Origin: Meandrina meandrites
Lineage: Eukaryota > Cnidaria > Anthozoa > Scleractinia > Meandrinidae
Direction of reading: 5' to 3'
NCBI GenBank assembly: GCA_963693305.1
Contig: OY855908.1
Location: 19,362,993 to 19,426,992 of the forward strand
DNA length: 64,000 nt
Part shown: one piece after another, positions 54,280 to 64,000 of the stretch
How the letters are laid out: each line of letters opens with the position of its first letter
How positions within the stretch are numbered: the first letter of the stretch is position 1
Position numbers and translations under genes: made by a program
Notes under the pieces: model-generated
The model's database searches: none
The model's input: only the letters and a program-made list of their open reading frames with translations
Told to the model about the DNA's origin: nothing

Positions 54280-57200
54280 GTTGGCACATTTTGCCATGTA
54301 AGGTTCACAATGTTTCCTGGGAATCTTTGACGAGCTATATATTTACGCGTTACGATCGTAGCGCTTGCTGATCGTATGTGCTGAGTTTCAGGAGTTAAGC
54401 TTGAAGTTTTTGAGCGTGTCCGGAAGATCAACTGAAAGTAACTTCTGATTAGCAAAGGTAAGGATAACTTTTCTTATCATTTTCTCTGTTACTGTTGTAA
54501 AAGCCTATGTTCTTGAATTGATGCTAGTTTAATTGAATTTAAAGTTAGATTAAGAATGTGAATGAAGTTGTACGCCTAATTAAACTTGAGATTTCCTGGT
54601 ATTTTTTTCAGTCTCAAATACGATTATTTTCCTGGACAGAATGAATCAACTTCATTGTAATGGAATAAAAACCTCATTTTCCCATTTGTCCAGAGCTGTT
54701 TTGCTTTGCCGGTTTTGTTATTTATGACCAGGATCAACGAGGTGTGAACTTTTTCCGACAAATTCAAAATGCCAGCGCGTAAAAAAAATTGCACGAAAGC
54801 AGCATCGTAGCATAAACAAAAGTGATTTCTGATTTACTATCGAATGTCAATACATTTTCCCGTTTTTCGTATGGCTATGTGGTAAAGGAGAGGGTAACAC
54901 GTCAAGGGATATGCTAAATTAAATACTTTTTTTTTTCTGTCTAAGAGCGATTCCAAATAAAACTATTGTAGGCAACAGCAAGTCACCGGTTTCAAATTGT
55001 CACACCGAATCACACGTACATTTTTCCGTGGAAGATAAATTAAAAATACACTTTACTGACATCAGTTTACTAGATCCCTCATAACTTAAAATGTATGCGA
55101 AATCAGGGGAATTTACAATTTCGTGTAGCGGAGCTAAATTTGCTGAACGCTAGCGCATAGTTTTTCCGGTATTGTTCTGTGGATGTTAGAGCGGCCGGTT
55201 ATTAATTTTGTCCTTTTTTGCATTTGTGAATAAAATTGTACATTTCTGGCTAGATATGGCTCCTGTTTAATGATGAAAGCTGAGTTGAGCTGAAGTTTAA
55301 AATAGCTTGAAATCTACAGAGAAACGACCTTGAGAACGATTGCATACAACGCCAAATGTACCCTGCTGAACGATCAAAGGCTGTTTTTGCAATAAATACC
55401 GGATATGAAAAAACCTAGTTCTAACACTTTCATTCACCATCTCGCATTGACTACAATGTTTGATCCGGATTAGCGACTTCAAGAGTCGAGAATACAATTT
55501 GCGAGACGAAAATGTTTCACCGCTTAGTGACCACCGGTCTGTCGTACACGAGGCCTTTACAGGTAAAAAATATTCCTTGAAACTCGCATCGCGCATAGAT
55601 TTTGCACGGCAGCCATAGTAAGTCAGTGATCATAGTAAGTCCAAAATGAAATCTCACGCGCTCTCACGTGAAGCCAGACATGAAATCGACATTTGAGTTT
55701 GAGTCACGTTGCCACTCGAACATGAAGTATTCACTTACTTTGCGGAGGTAAATCACAGTTTCATGATTACAGCCTTGATGGGTTCTCATTGCTTTTAAAA
55801 TCAGTTTGCATTTATACCCAGTTTATATGCTTAGTCCGAAATTTATACCCAGTCCGAAGTCCTCAGTTAGCGCAGTCTGTAGTCCAAAGTCTGTAACTTA
55901 CACTGACTGCTACTAAACTGGTCAGCAGTTGTTAAAAACAACATGGCGGACAGTAGAAGATCGATTTTTACTGTTTAAATGGGCGTTCTCGAGCAGATCA
56001 ATTCTCCTCAGATTATATCTGATTGCTAAGTGATTTCTTCTTTCACAATGGGTTAAATCCACTAGTGACTTAACAAAATTCTCCTCCATTGGTACTGAAA
56101 TTGGGTCGGAACGAATACGATGACAACATGGCCACATCTGCCGAGTAGTGCTTGCTTTACCCTGGCCAACAAACGAAGGAGTGGAGAGCGGCCAAATATT
56201 TTTACATATTCTTAGAGCAGAAGGATGGAGCTTCCTGTTGATATGCAGTTTAACTTGTAAGTACCAGCCACTTTTGATATTCTTCTAAATGAAATTGACG
56301 AAAATTTTACCTTGTGAATAATGTCCAAAATATCCAAACTTTGAATCCTCGTTTCTTTCTTGATGACAACAGCTATTCAGTGCGGTTCACTTAGTTTAAA
56401 AGACCAAGGCTTATTGTTTATGAATATCGGATTTTTAAAGATTGTACAGAAATATATTTATTAGAGCGAAGTGTTCGACTTTACCAAATTTCACGATCCA
56501 GCCAATGGCCGCCGAGGCCTTCAGGAGGTGTGAAAAGTTTGCATCCAGATTTCATTAAGAAAACATTTTTTCTCCAATCTAATTTCATATTTGTTACTTA
56601 CTTATTATAGGAAATTAGTGGAGGGATTTTGAGCGAATTCTATTTCTTGAGCCAAATTGACTTTGTGGATCTTAGGGAGACGCCCTCTTAATTACAAGAT
56701 TTACCAGCCAACGTGAAGTTTATGTTGTTTGGCCTTTCACTTAGCTTTACAGTCTCTAACAAGTTAAGCTATTGCCCTACCTCAACTTGACCGCATAAAG
56801 ATTTTCCACAGGAGGTTGCAGACCATCGCAACATATTCCCCAACAAGTTGTTAATATCACAAATGATTTTTTGCTTCATTTTGCACATTTTTAAGCCATG
56901 ACTTAGACCAAACCGTTCTGTTCTCTTCAATCAACTTTGATCTGATCAACGCGTAGCCATGTCATGGCCTTTTGACGTCAGCGCTTGCAGGAAAACTTGG
57001 GAAGATCAGAGCGTCGCTGAGGCGGGTCTCAATATTCTGTTTCTCTGTTCACTATTTTAATTGAAAACAGAAGCTAACTCCGAAAATATCAGAAGAAGCA
57101 AATTTTTGTTTTTATTTTTCGACAACTAAAAGCTTTTATTTTAGTGTATCTGCTAATTTCATTTGATGAATTTGTATATTCTCATCAGATCTCGGCACTT

Positions 57201-57540
57201 GCTGCCTAAAGAGGGAAATATCATTGATAATGTTTGTACAAAAAAGCTTTTGTATTTTCTGAATCATTTTCAAAAGATTCATTCAATCTTTTTTCAGTCA
57301 AGTAGTCAGTTAACACATTTCAGCAGCATTCTGATTAATCCCATTTGTGCGGTAAGCACAAGCAATAGGAAGTTATTAAGGATCAGCGGGATTAAATATA
57401 TCCTTGGGAGACTGTAATAGTTATTTCCTTCATCCAGACTTTTAACGAGCAATGAAAGAAGCACAAACAACTGCAGCTCTTGATAGAAAGTATTTTAGGG
57501 AAGTGGAAGTTATTGAATGTAGTCTCCGCAGCCGTTTTTC
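54280..57540. other. Intergenic interval with no recognised gene
   Basis: About 3.3 kb of AT-rich DNA with only short unsupported ORFs on either strand. No domain, LINE motif, tRNA or splice-bounded exon was recognised. Confidence 0.45.
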
Positions 57541-57579
57541 GGGATGTCACACAACGCTCGAAGGGTTGCGTGACATCCC
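57541..57579. repeat. 15-bp hairpin, MITE-like terminus
   Basis: GGGATGTCACACAAC at 57541-57555 faces GTTGCGTGACATCCC at 57565-57579, 14 of 15 pairs matching across a 9-base loop. Two DNA-transposon ends meeting head to head, or a very short foldback element, would look like this. 57580-58050 contains only a TCTAAAGG triplet repeat at about 57760. Confidence 0.5.
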
Positions 57580-58094
57580 ACGTTTGTCAAAATCATTTGT
57601 CCAATTTTGATTTGTCAGAAATAATAGCCATGCCAATGTAATAATTTCAAGTCGAAATTTCACAAGCGAAATTTCACGATTATTTTTTAAGGCGCAAGTT
57701 TCTCTTGCAGGAATTTTTTTGGGAAAATTCACCCCTCTTCCCCTACCCTTCGGTTATTTCTAAAGGTCTAAAGGTCTAAAGGTCCCTTAGCTATGAAATA
57801 CTTGAAACTCAAACAGGATCATTCCTGATGAGTGAAGTGGTACGACGCTGTTGGCTGAAATGAAATGTTTTGTGCTCTTAAATATATATATATTATATAC
57901 ATTACCAGTCAACTGTTTTGTGATATCAAATTTTCGCACTAAAAGAAAGTCCTTTATTTCAAGATATTAACAAAAATTTACTAAGAAAGCTCATGAAATA
58001 CCATGCTTAAACAAATTTGCCGACAAAATTTGTTAGAGAGTAACTTAGTTGGTAATCATGTTCATATCACCAGATGAGTCTTCGGGAGTTACAA

Positions 58095-60100
58095 AAAAAG
58101 AAAGTACGGGGTTTTCCTGTTTCCAGTGGAAGGAAAGGTTGGGAGCGTGCAAACAAACAAAGTAGTGAATGGCGTTGTCGAGGAAGGAAGCAACGTTACT
58201 TTAAACTGGGACAACGCAGAAGTTCCTGCAAAGATTCTCAGACTAACCGGTACGTTTTTTTAAAGTTAATATACGTGCATGGAGGGACATGCTCTTCAAA
58301 CAACAATGGATTTTGTAGTAACGCCTCATCTCTGTAACGACATCGTATAACACTGCCTAAATTCTAACTTGTATTGATTACATAAAGTATTTTGCTACCA
58401 TTGCTTTCATGCTAAACAATTGAATGAGTACGGAGGCTAGAAGAGTTAGAGAGGGAGGGCTCTGCAAATGAAATTCAACTTCATATTGTTCATCTTTCTA
58501 CATTATCTAGATGTCGACACCATCCAGTTCCCCTCCAAGCTCTTCTCATGGTGTCGGCACCGTGGCAACCCCTACCCCAGACTTTGAAACTTCGCAAATG
58601 GGGATGGACTGCTCTCCCATAGGTCTGGACGACTTTGGAAACGAGTCGGCGGACGACGAGACCCTGAGACAAAAAATACACAATCTAGTAAGAGACCTCC
58701 CGAGCCCTCCCCTGAGTTTACCTATACCCACCGTCCCAAACCCAGTACCTTTTACTGCAACCAACTCCAGCCTATCATTTTATGATTCATCAAAGTTATC
58801 TGCCCTTGTGACCAACTCATTTCAAACGAACCAACTCCTTTACCAAGTTATAAGTCTTCTCCAGAGCCTGCTCTACAAATTGGGGTCGCAACCAACCAAC
58901 CAACCAACAACTATACCTCTAACCCATTTAAGTAACCTGCCTACCACGATTCCATCAACACTACCATTGAGCCTGCCTTACACCATTTCATCAACACTAC
59001 CATTGAGCCTGCCTTACACCGTTTCATCAACACTACCATTGAGCCTGCCATCCACCGTTCCATCAACACTACCATTGAGCCTGCCTTACACCATTTCATC
59101 AGCACTACCATTGAGCCTGCCATCCACCGTGCCATCAACACTACCATTAAGCCTACCTACCAACGTTTCATCAACACTACCATTGAGCCTGCCTTACACA
59201 GTTCCATCCACACTACCATTGAGCCTGCCATCCACCGTGCCATCAACACTACCATTAAGCCTACCTACCAACGTTCCATCAACACTACCATTGAGCCTGC
59301 CTTACACCGTTTCATCAACACTACCACTACCATTGAGCCTGCCATCCACCGTGCCATCAGCACTACCATTGAGCCTGCCTTACACCGTTCCATCCACACT
59401 ACCATTGAGCTTGCCATCCACCGTGCCATCAGCACTACCATTAAGCCTACCTACCAACGTTCCATCCACACTACCATTGAGCCTCCCATCCACCGTGCCA
59501 TCAACACTACCATTGAGCCTGCCATCCACCGTTTCATCAACACTACCATTGAGCCTGCCTTACACCGTTTCATCAACACTACCATTGAGCCTGCCTTACA
59601 CCGTTTCATCAACACTACCATTGAGCCTGCCTTACACCATTCCATCCACACTACCATTGAGCCTGCCATTCACCGTGCCATCAGCACTTCCACTTAGCCT
59701 GCCCACCACCGTTCCATCAACACTATCATTTAGCCTGCCTACCACCGTGCCATCAACACTACCACTGATATCGCCATCAAACTTTCCGACCACCATTCCA
59801 TCTGTTTCACCTACCGATCTTTCGTCAGGCGAACTGATGCGCCTTGCATCAAAATCTAAGACAAAGGGGCATTTTTGCTGTAACATCATGAGGGCATTGT
59901 TTTTGCCATCTGAGCTCAAGGGAAGGAGCGTCTTTGGTACGGCAAAGAAAGCTCCCCTTGATCGTTCCCGGGTGGAGCAAATCAAGCGGCTTTCCATTAT
60001 TGTTTACGGAGAAGCCGAGGTAACCGAAAGAGTGTGGGCAGAATGTATTGCGTCCATGAATGCGCATTTGCGCAAATACCATAAGTTCGACTTAAATTAA
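58095..60100 (+). CDS. BEN-domain protein with 12-residue repeat array (BEN gene 2)
   Basis: The main exon is open to 60100 and gives 529 codons if started at ATG 58511. Residues 1-150: Ser/Pro-rich, acidic, with a helical patch (NQLLYQVISLLQSLLYKLG). About 150-430: roughly 22 copies of TLPLSLPSTVPS-like dodecapeptides. About 438-525: a complete BEN domain (CNIMRALFLPSELKGRSVFG, PLDRSRVEQIKRL, VWAECIASMNAHLRKY). An upstream exon ending at 58249 reads KYGVFLFPVEGKVGS and EEGSNVTLNWDNAEVPAKIL, like exon 1 of BEN gene 1, and ends in phase 1; it joins in frame to an acceptor at 58580 (exon from 58581) but not to ATG 58511. So either splicing starts at 58581 or 58511 is an alternative start. The first exon's own start is unclear (frame break near an A7 run). 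Likely nuclear DNA-binding protein. Confidence 0.75.
58955..59770 (+). repeat. 36-bp in-frame minisatellite in BEN gene 2
   Basis: About 22 tandem 36-bp units, each beginning near ACACTACCATTGAGCCTGCC, stay in frame. Three or four subtypes (YTVSS, STVPS, TNVPS, YTISS) are interspersed in higher-order order, and one unit carries a 6-bp internal duplication (TLPLPLSLP). Confidence 0.95.
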
Positions 60101-60350
60101 ACTTGTTCTTGTGTTACGGGTATGATAGCGCAAAAATGCAGTTTCGTTCGAAGTCTACAATAATTGGATTTGAAATTTAAGAGTGCAGTTCTTTTATTAA
60201 CGCGCATTTGTTCAATTATCATAAGCACGACTTGAATTAAACTTGTTGCCATGTTATGAGTATGATAGCGCAAACCGGTCATATATGAATGCGACTTTGC
60301 GCAAGGATCATAAGTACGACTTAGTTTAAACTTGTTGCGATTATGTGCAC
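60055..60350 (+). repeat. Diverged repeats starting in BEN gene 2 C-terminus
   Basis: The segment GCGCATTTGCGCAAATACCATAAG...TTAAACTTGTT at 60061-60107, which encodes the last residues and stop, recurs at about 60201-60248 and 60288-60335, each followed by a TATGAGTATGATAGCG-like block or remnant. Copies 2 and 3 are non-coding. The remainder to 60546 shows nothing. Confidence 0.7.
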
Positions 60351-60546
60351 ACGAGAATATATGTACATTTTTGGTCGAAGCTTACAGTATTTAGCTGTTA
60401 GATTTTCGAACTTGACACTGTCATTTTTAAAGAAAAATATTTTTGTTATCGAAAAGACAAAATGTCAAAAAAAAATTAAAGAATATTTCTTTATTTGTTA
60501 TTCGTTGTGCATAGATGACTTGTTTATCAGAATTATAACAGGATAA

Positions 60547-61368
60547 CTAAATCTCATAAAGTTTGTCTGGATCCACATCATTTGCAAGAAAAGTACACCT
60601 GTTACTAGTTCTGCACCAAAAGCAGAGGTACTCTGGATAGTGCTGGTATCCAGGTAGAGAAAATCCACAAATAAGAGGTATACCAATTTCAAGACTTGAT
60701 GGAAACATTGAAACAAGTGTTGTCTTCTCCTCTGTTCCAATATGTATTCCTTGCATGCATAACACCTGCACATCAAACTCACGCAAAATATATACAATTG
60801 TCCTAAACTGAAATTGGCAGTGTGCGACATTTATCAGCATGAGGTTAAATTTAGCCGTCGTTAATCCCAGGTCCGTGACATTTGGACAATTGGAAATGTT
60901 TAACGAGTACAGTGCTTTACAGCATTGACTAAGGTGATGGATAAAAATGTCATCTATCGATGTACCGCTAATATTAAGTTCCAATAATTGGTGAAACACA
61001 AAGGGTTTAACATCTTTGCCAAGTATCAGGGTTCCCTTCATAGATGCTAAGTTTAAAATCTTCAAGCTTCTGCAGGTAGCCGCTACCACTCCAAACACTT
61101 GCCATATTGCTAAACAATCCTGAATTGTGATGTATTCTACAACATTTGAGGGGACCATGCACATAATGCCAAGAACTCTTTGAACAGTAAAATCAGTCTT
61201 TCCCAAGAGATTTATCTCCTTTAGCAGGCTTCTAGATCTGCGTATTAGAGAACGATCGTAGGCCAGACAATAGAACCTCCTGCAGACAACAGAAATTGAT
61301 CCAAGTAACAACTTTGGTGGTAAAAAAGAAAAGATGTAAAGGAGAATTTCGTCAGGCAATCTCTCCAT
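60547..61368 (-). CDS. F-box and leucine-rich-repeat protein, 273 aa
   Basis: Single intact exon. Residues 1-45 are an F-box (MERLPDEILLYIFSFLPPKL, VCRRFYCLAYD), the Skp1-binding module of SCF ubiquitin ligases. Residues about 85-200 contain degenerate leucine-rich repeats (CRSLKILNLASM, LLELNISGTSIDD, LYSLNISNCPNVTDLGL), which would select the substrate. The C-terminus has a Cys/His-containing tail (YLCFWCRTSNRC). Length and order fit small FBXL-type proteins; the specific orthologue cannot be named. ATG at the 5' end of the F-box is the natural start. It is convergent with BEN gene 2, about 450 bp apart. It may be a retrogene because it lacks introns. Confidence 0.85.
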   Translation of the reverse strand: MERLPDEILLYIFSFLPPKLLLGSISVVCRRFYCLAYDRSLIRRSRSLLKEINLLGKTDFTVQRVLGIMCMVPSNVVEYITIQDCLAIWQVFGVVAATCRSLKILNLASMKGTLILGKDVKPFVFHQLLELNISGTSIDDIFIHHLSQCCKALYSLNISNCPNVTDLGLTTAKFNLMLINVAHCQFQFRTIVYILREFDVQVLCMQGIHIGTEEKTTLVSMFPSSLEIGIPLICGFSLPGYQHYPEYLCFWCRTSNRCTFLANDVDPDKLYEI

Positions 61369-61953
61369 TACTATTCACCTACGATGTCTCTGTACGTATA
61401 ACGAACAACTGTGCATGTAAACGCCAGCACTCGACCTTTTATGCGTTATGAAATCCATGCTCAAGCACGGATTTCATAACACATGTCGTGCATTGCTATT
61501 GTGGAACTTACAGCGCATGCGCAAAGGAACCTCTTTATTCCCGACTTTATTCCCTGAATTGTGCTAAGGCACGGATTTCAGTGACGCCACTTGTTGGCGG
61601 GCTGTCCGGGCTTTGCAAAACCTGTGCGCGTAGCTCAACAAAGCCGGCAATCTCCATTTATTTAAATCTAGTAAAAGCACGAATTTCAATTCAGTATTTA
61701 CTCTAGCAGTCATAGGATCGCATAAATGTTTTATGCTCCTAAGATTATCCTTTTGGGTTTAAAATCTTAAGAATCAGAGCGAAATTGCCTGGCATGCTTT
61801 GGCACAAATATTGTGCGCACGACCAAACTTCTGAACATTAACTTGCCTTGACAAATAGCACAGAGTAAAATTGTGCGCGTGCGCAAGATTACAAAGTGCG
61901 TATAACTGCTTGGAGAAAGTCCTGTAAGGACGACACAGTCAGGAGCAGGGGGA
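61369..61953. other. Intergenic with hairpin at 61445-61480
   Basis: A perfect 12-bp stem, GTTATGAAATCC / GGATTTCATAAC, with a 12-base loop lies just upstream of the F-box gene. The motif GCACG(G/A)ATTTCA recurs at about 61466, 61569 and 61675, roughly 105 bp apart. No gene seen. Confidence 0.5.
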
Positions 61954-62187
61954 GCGGGGATGGCGCAGTGGGGAGAGCACTCGCCTCCCACCAATGTGGC
62001 CCGGGTTCGATTCCGGCCCGGTACCATATGTGGGTTGAGTTTGTTGTTGGTTCTCGTCCTCGCTCCGAGGGTTTTTCTCCGGGTTCTCCGGTTTTCCTCC
62101 CTCCGCAAAAATCAACACTGCTAAATTCCAATTCGATCGGGAACAGTGGACGAAGAGCCACTCTGTGGAAGTGCCACTGCAAATTCC

Positions 62188-62252
<65 letters not shown>
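61954..62252 (+). mobile_element. tRNA-derived SINE with ATT tail
   Basis: The 5' end is tRNA-like with an RNA polymerase III A box (TGGCGCAGTGG, about 61961) and B box (GGTTCGATTCC, about 62004). A ~170-bp body follows (GGGTTTTTCTCCGGGTTCTC), then about 60 bp of ATT repeat ending at 62252. The B box and tail are intact. No clear target duplication was identified. The antisense poly-Asn and sense poly-Leu ORFs here are repeat artefacts. Confidence 0.88.
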
Positions 62253-62253
<1 letters not shown>

Positions 62254-62917
62254 ATATAAAAGCTACTCCCAGATGTGGAAAACAAGTTATTTCAAAGTTC
62301 TCCATTTACCATCTAAATGAAAATAAAACCGCTGGGGTGCGCTAACACATATTTGCAAACTCAGTGATCGTAATCTGAGCGAAAAACTCACACACACACT
62401 GTGCAAGAACCGTGCATAAAATGCGTGCCTATTTTTAATACCCCTGTTAAACTGTGCGTTTTTACCGGCCGGAAAGCGTGCCATAGCCATCCCAATTTCT
62501 GCAACTCGTGACAAATGTCTTTATTTGAATCGTGATAAATCAAGGATCATCAGAACGTTTCTGCAGCCAGATAACGACGAAATCTATTGCATGCGCACAA
62601 ATTGTGCCTTTAAAAGCCGGTTAGAAAATCGCCTTAAGGGCGTGCGTCTTCACCCGTAATGCGTGCCCCAACCATTCCCATTGTTCAAGTCATGACTTTA
62701 ATTGTCTTCCAAATCCCTTTTTTGAACTACTTAAAAAAATACTTTGTTTGTATTTGGACCATGACAAAAACACTTTTGCTTCCTTGGGGTCAAAAAAGTA
62801 CAGTCGCGCTAAAGAACCAAGTAACGGATTCCATTTACTCCGTTTGCGCACGATTTCCGTGCTGCTTATTGTGCACAAAGACGTTTTTGGTGCACAGGCA
62901 CACACGTGTATTTAAAC

Positions 62918-62926
62918 ATATAAATA
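62918..62926 (+). promoter_or_regulatory. Candidate TATA box of the terminal gene
   Basis: ATATAAATA about 48 bases before the ATG at 62967, a spacing allowing a transcription start close to 62950. 62253-62900 has no recognised gene. Confidence 0.4.
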
Positions 62927-62966
62927 GAGAGCTGAACATTACAAATCACTTGCTAAGTTGACAACC

Positions 62967-64000
62967 ATGGAGGATGATTGCCAAAAAAGTGCTGCAAAGT
63001 CAATGAAAGAATGGCGGGAATCTAAGAAAGACGCCAATCGCTTAAAGTCGAAAAGATTCTATCAAGAAAACAAAGAGTGTATCTCCGCTAACCGACGGGC
63101 GCGAAAATTAGAAGCAAAAGACGAACCTTCAACACACAGCGCAGGCTTAGCGGTTTCAGATGAGGTGGATCAGGGTGCAGTTTCGTGTTTTCCATCAAGG
63201 ATGGCAAAAAAGCGAGCCGTCGACAGGGCGAAAAGAGCTTTACCAAACTCACCTGGCAAGAAGACGGAGGTGCTTGTAGCATTACTTGATAGCCCGCGCA
63301 CTCGACAATCATTAAGCGAGTCAACACTCATCAATTCCACAGAACAAGAAGGAGATCTGAAAATGGCCAGAACGCTCATCAGTGACGTGTCATCTGTCGT
63401 AGAAGCAGCAAAGTATAGACGTTCTGATGGAGCTAGAGCTTCAATGTGCATCGGTTTATCGATGTTATGTGGGTCTTCGATTGCCGAAGGGAACATGCGA
63501 AAGCGCCTATCAGAGGCGTTAAATATCAACCGCCGCAGAGTAGCTATGAGCGTGGCTCAAAGTACAAGCGTGTTGTGCGACAAAGATGCTTTGTGGAGGT
63601 TGACAAAAAAGAAAACCCGCAGCGATGCTATTCCTGATCAGGACAAGCAGCTGGCTCAAGATTTCTGGAGCAGTCCTGGGGTATCTCGACCTACTGGAAA
63701 CAAGAAAGACATAAAGAGGGAGCATGTTGGCCCCAAACAGGACATATTTCACGAGAAACAAGTCTTAGAGAAGACACAAACAGAGGTGTACAAAGAATTT
63801 AAAGTCAAATATCCACACGTTCGTATGGGACAGAGGGCCTTCGAGAGCTGCAAGCCTTTTTACGTCATCGAGGCCAAGACCCAAGATAGACAGTCTTGCT
63901 GCTGCCACGCACATGTGGAAATCAGAATGCTGTTCAAAGCATGTATGGCATTTCGGAGGAACGTGTTAAAGGGTGATCAAACTGAAGGATATCCCGCCTA
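62967..64000 (+). CDS. Uncharacterised Cys-rich protein, partial, possibly transposon-derived
   Basis: From ATG 62967 (context ACCATGG) the frame is open for 344 codons to the window edge. Residues 1-60 are highly basic and helical (KEWRESKKDANRLKSKRFYQ). Residues 140-200 are helical (MCIGLSMLCGSSIAEGNMRK). Then DFWSSPGVSRPTGNKKDIK, VYKEFKVKYPHVRMGQRAFE and CCCHAHVEIRMLFKA. The order FW..SR..GNKKD, then a KYP..R.G...F.S.KP segment, then a Cys-rich CxxH module is one I associate with a widespread, unnamed metazoan family often found in repeats; that is family knowledge without a name. The catalytic part, if any, lies beyond the window. Confidence 0.6.
   Translation, partial: MEDDCQKSAAKSMKEWRESKKDANRLKSKRFYQENKECISANRRARKLEAKDEPSTHSAGLAVSDEVDQGAVSCFPSRMAKKRAVDRAKRALPNSPGKKTEVLVALLDSPRTRQSLSESTLINSTEQEGDLKMARTLISDVSSVVEAAKYRRSDGARASMCIGLSMLCGSSIAEGNMRKRLSEALNINRRRVAMSVAQSTSVLCDKDALWRLTKKKTRSDAIPDQDKQLAQDFWSSPGVSRPTGNKKDIKREHVGPKQDIFHEKQVLEKTQTEVYKEFKVKYPHVRMGQRAFESCKPFYVIEAKTQDRQSCCCHAHVEIRMLFKACMAFRRNVLKGDQTEGYPA

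Noticed and set aside
55297..55596. 99-aa minus-strand ORF as a gene
   Set aside because: No motif, no splice or promoter context and no repeat homology within the window.
58941..59669. Antisense proteins with MAGSMVVLM repeats
   Set aside because: Shadows of the 36-bp array in BEN gene 2 on the opposite strand.
61954..62030. Functional tRNA gene
   Set aside because: A and B boxes are present but the cloverleaf 3' half and acceptor pairing are not evident, and the sequence continues into a SINE body and ATT tail.
61889..62305. Poly-Asn or poly-Leu protein
   Set aside because: Produced entirely by translating the ATT tail of the SINE.

Overview
This is eukaryotic, almost certainly metazoan, nuclear DNA: genes are split by short GT-AG introns, intergenic DNA is AT-rich, and most of the window is dead or nested retroelements. 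The combination of L1/Tx1-like LINEs, an RTE-like LINE with a TAAG tail, BEL/Pao and DIRS elements, a tRNA-derived SINE, TTAGGG-type fragments, and BEN, THAP and Myb/SANT-like proteins fits a cnidarian, most likely an anthozoan such as a stony coral. That assignment is inference from element types; no species marker was seen.

Layout. 1-6.4 kb: LTR-like direct repeats, LINE scraps, a short ORF followed by a 57-bp tandem repeat, and a diverged inverted-repeat pair enclosing a 19-G run and telomere-like motifs. 6.4-6.8 kb: an orphan exon homologous to exon 1 of the gene at 34 kb. 7.4-12.6 kb: a 5'-truncated L1-like LINE, itself split by a 1.6-kb insert, sitting inside a dispersed repeat whose empty inverted copy is at 1.4-2.0 kb. 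12.7-18.1 kb: a mosaic of RTE-like LINE pieces, a 441-bp duplication, and a ~510-bp inverted-repeat pair enclosing a RecQ-helicase-like fragment. 18.4-22.5 kb: a decayed THAP gene followed by a second L1-like LINE, then a 22-bp minisatellite. 22.9-30.1 kb: a complete BEL/Pao retrotransposon (minus strand) with 5-bp target duplication, LTRs differing at one base and one 2035-codon ORF.

31-41.4 kb is the main host-gene-like block, all plus strand: a BEN-domain gene, a four-exon gene of an uncharacterised possibly transposase-derived family, and a lysine-rich multi-exon gene fragment with a triplicated exon. 41.6-43.9 kb: a gutted LINE and a Myb/SANT-like gene with a GAA-repeat expansion. 45-48.3 kb: a dead DIRS element (minus) abutting a broken BEL/Pao element (plus, 48.3-54 kb). 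54.3-58 kb is mostly featureless. 58-64 kb carries a second BEN gene with a 12-residue repeat array, an intronless F-box/LRR gene (minus), a SINE, and a Cys-rich gene running off the window end.

The most interesting theme is that two BEN-domain genes with similar barrel-like first exons are each followed on the same strand, about 1-3 kb downstream, by a gene of an uncharacterised family resembling DNA-transposon proteins. Whether this is coincidence, a domesticated pair or a poorly described element class cannot be decided from this window.
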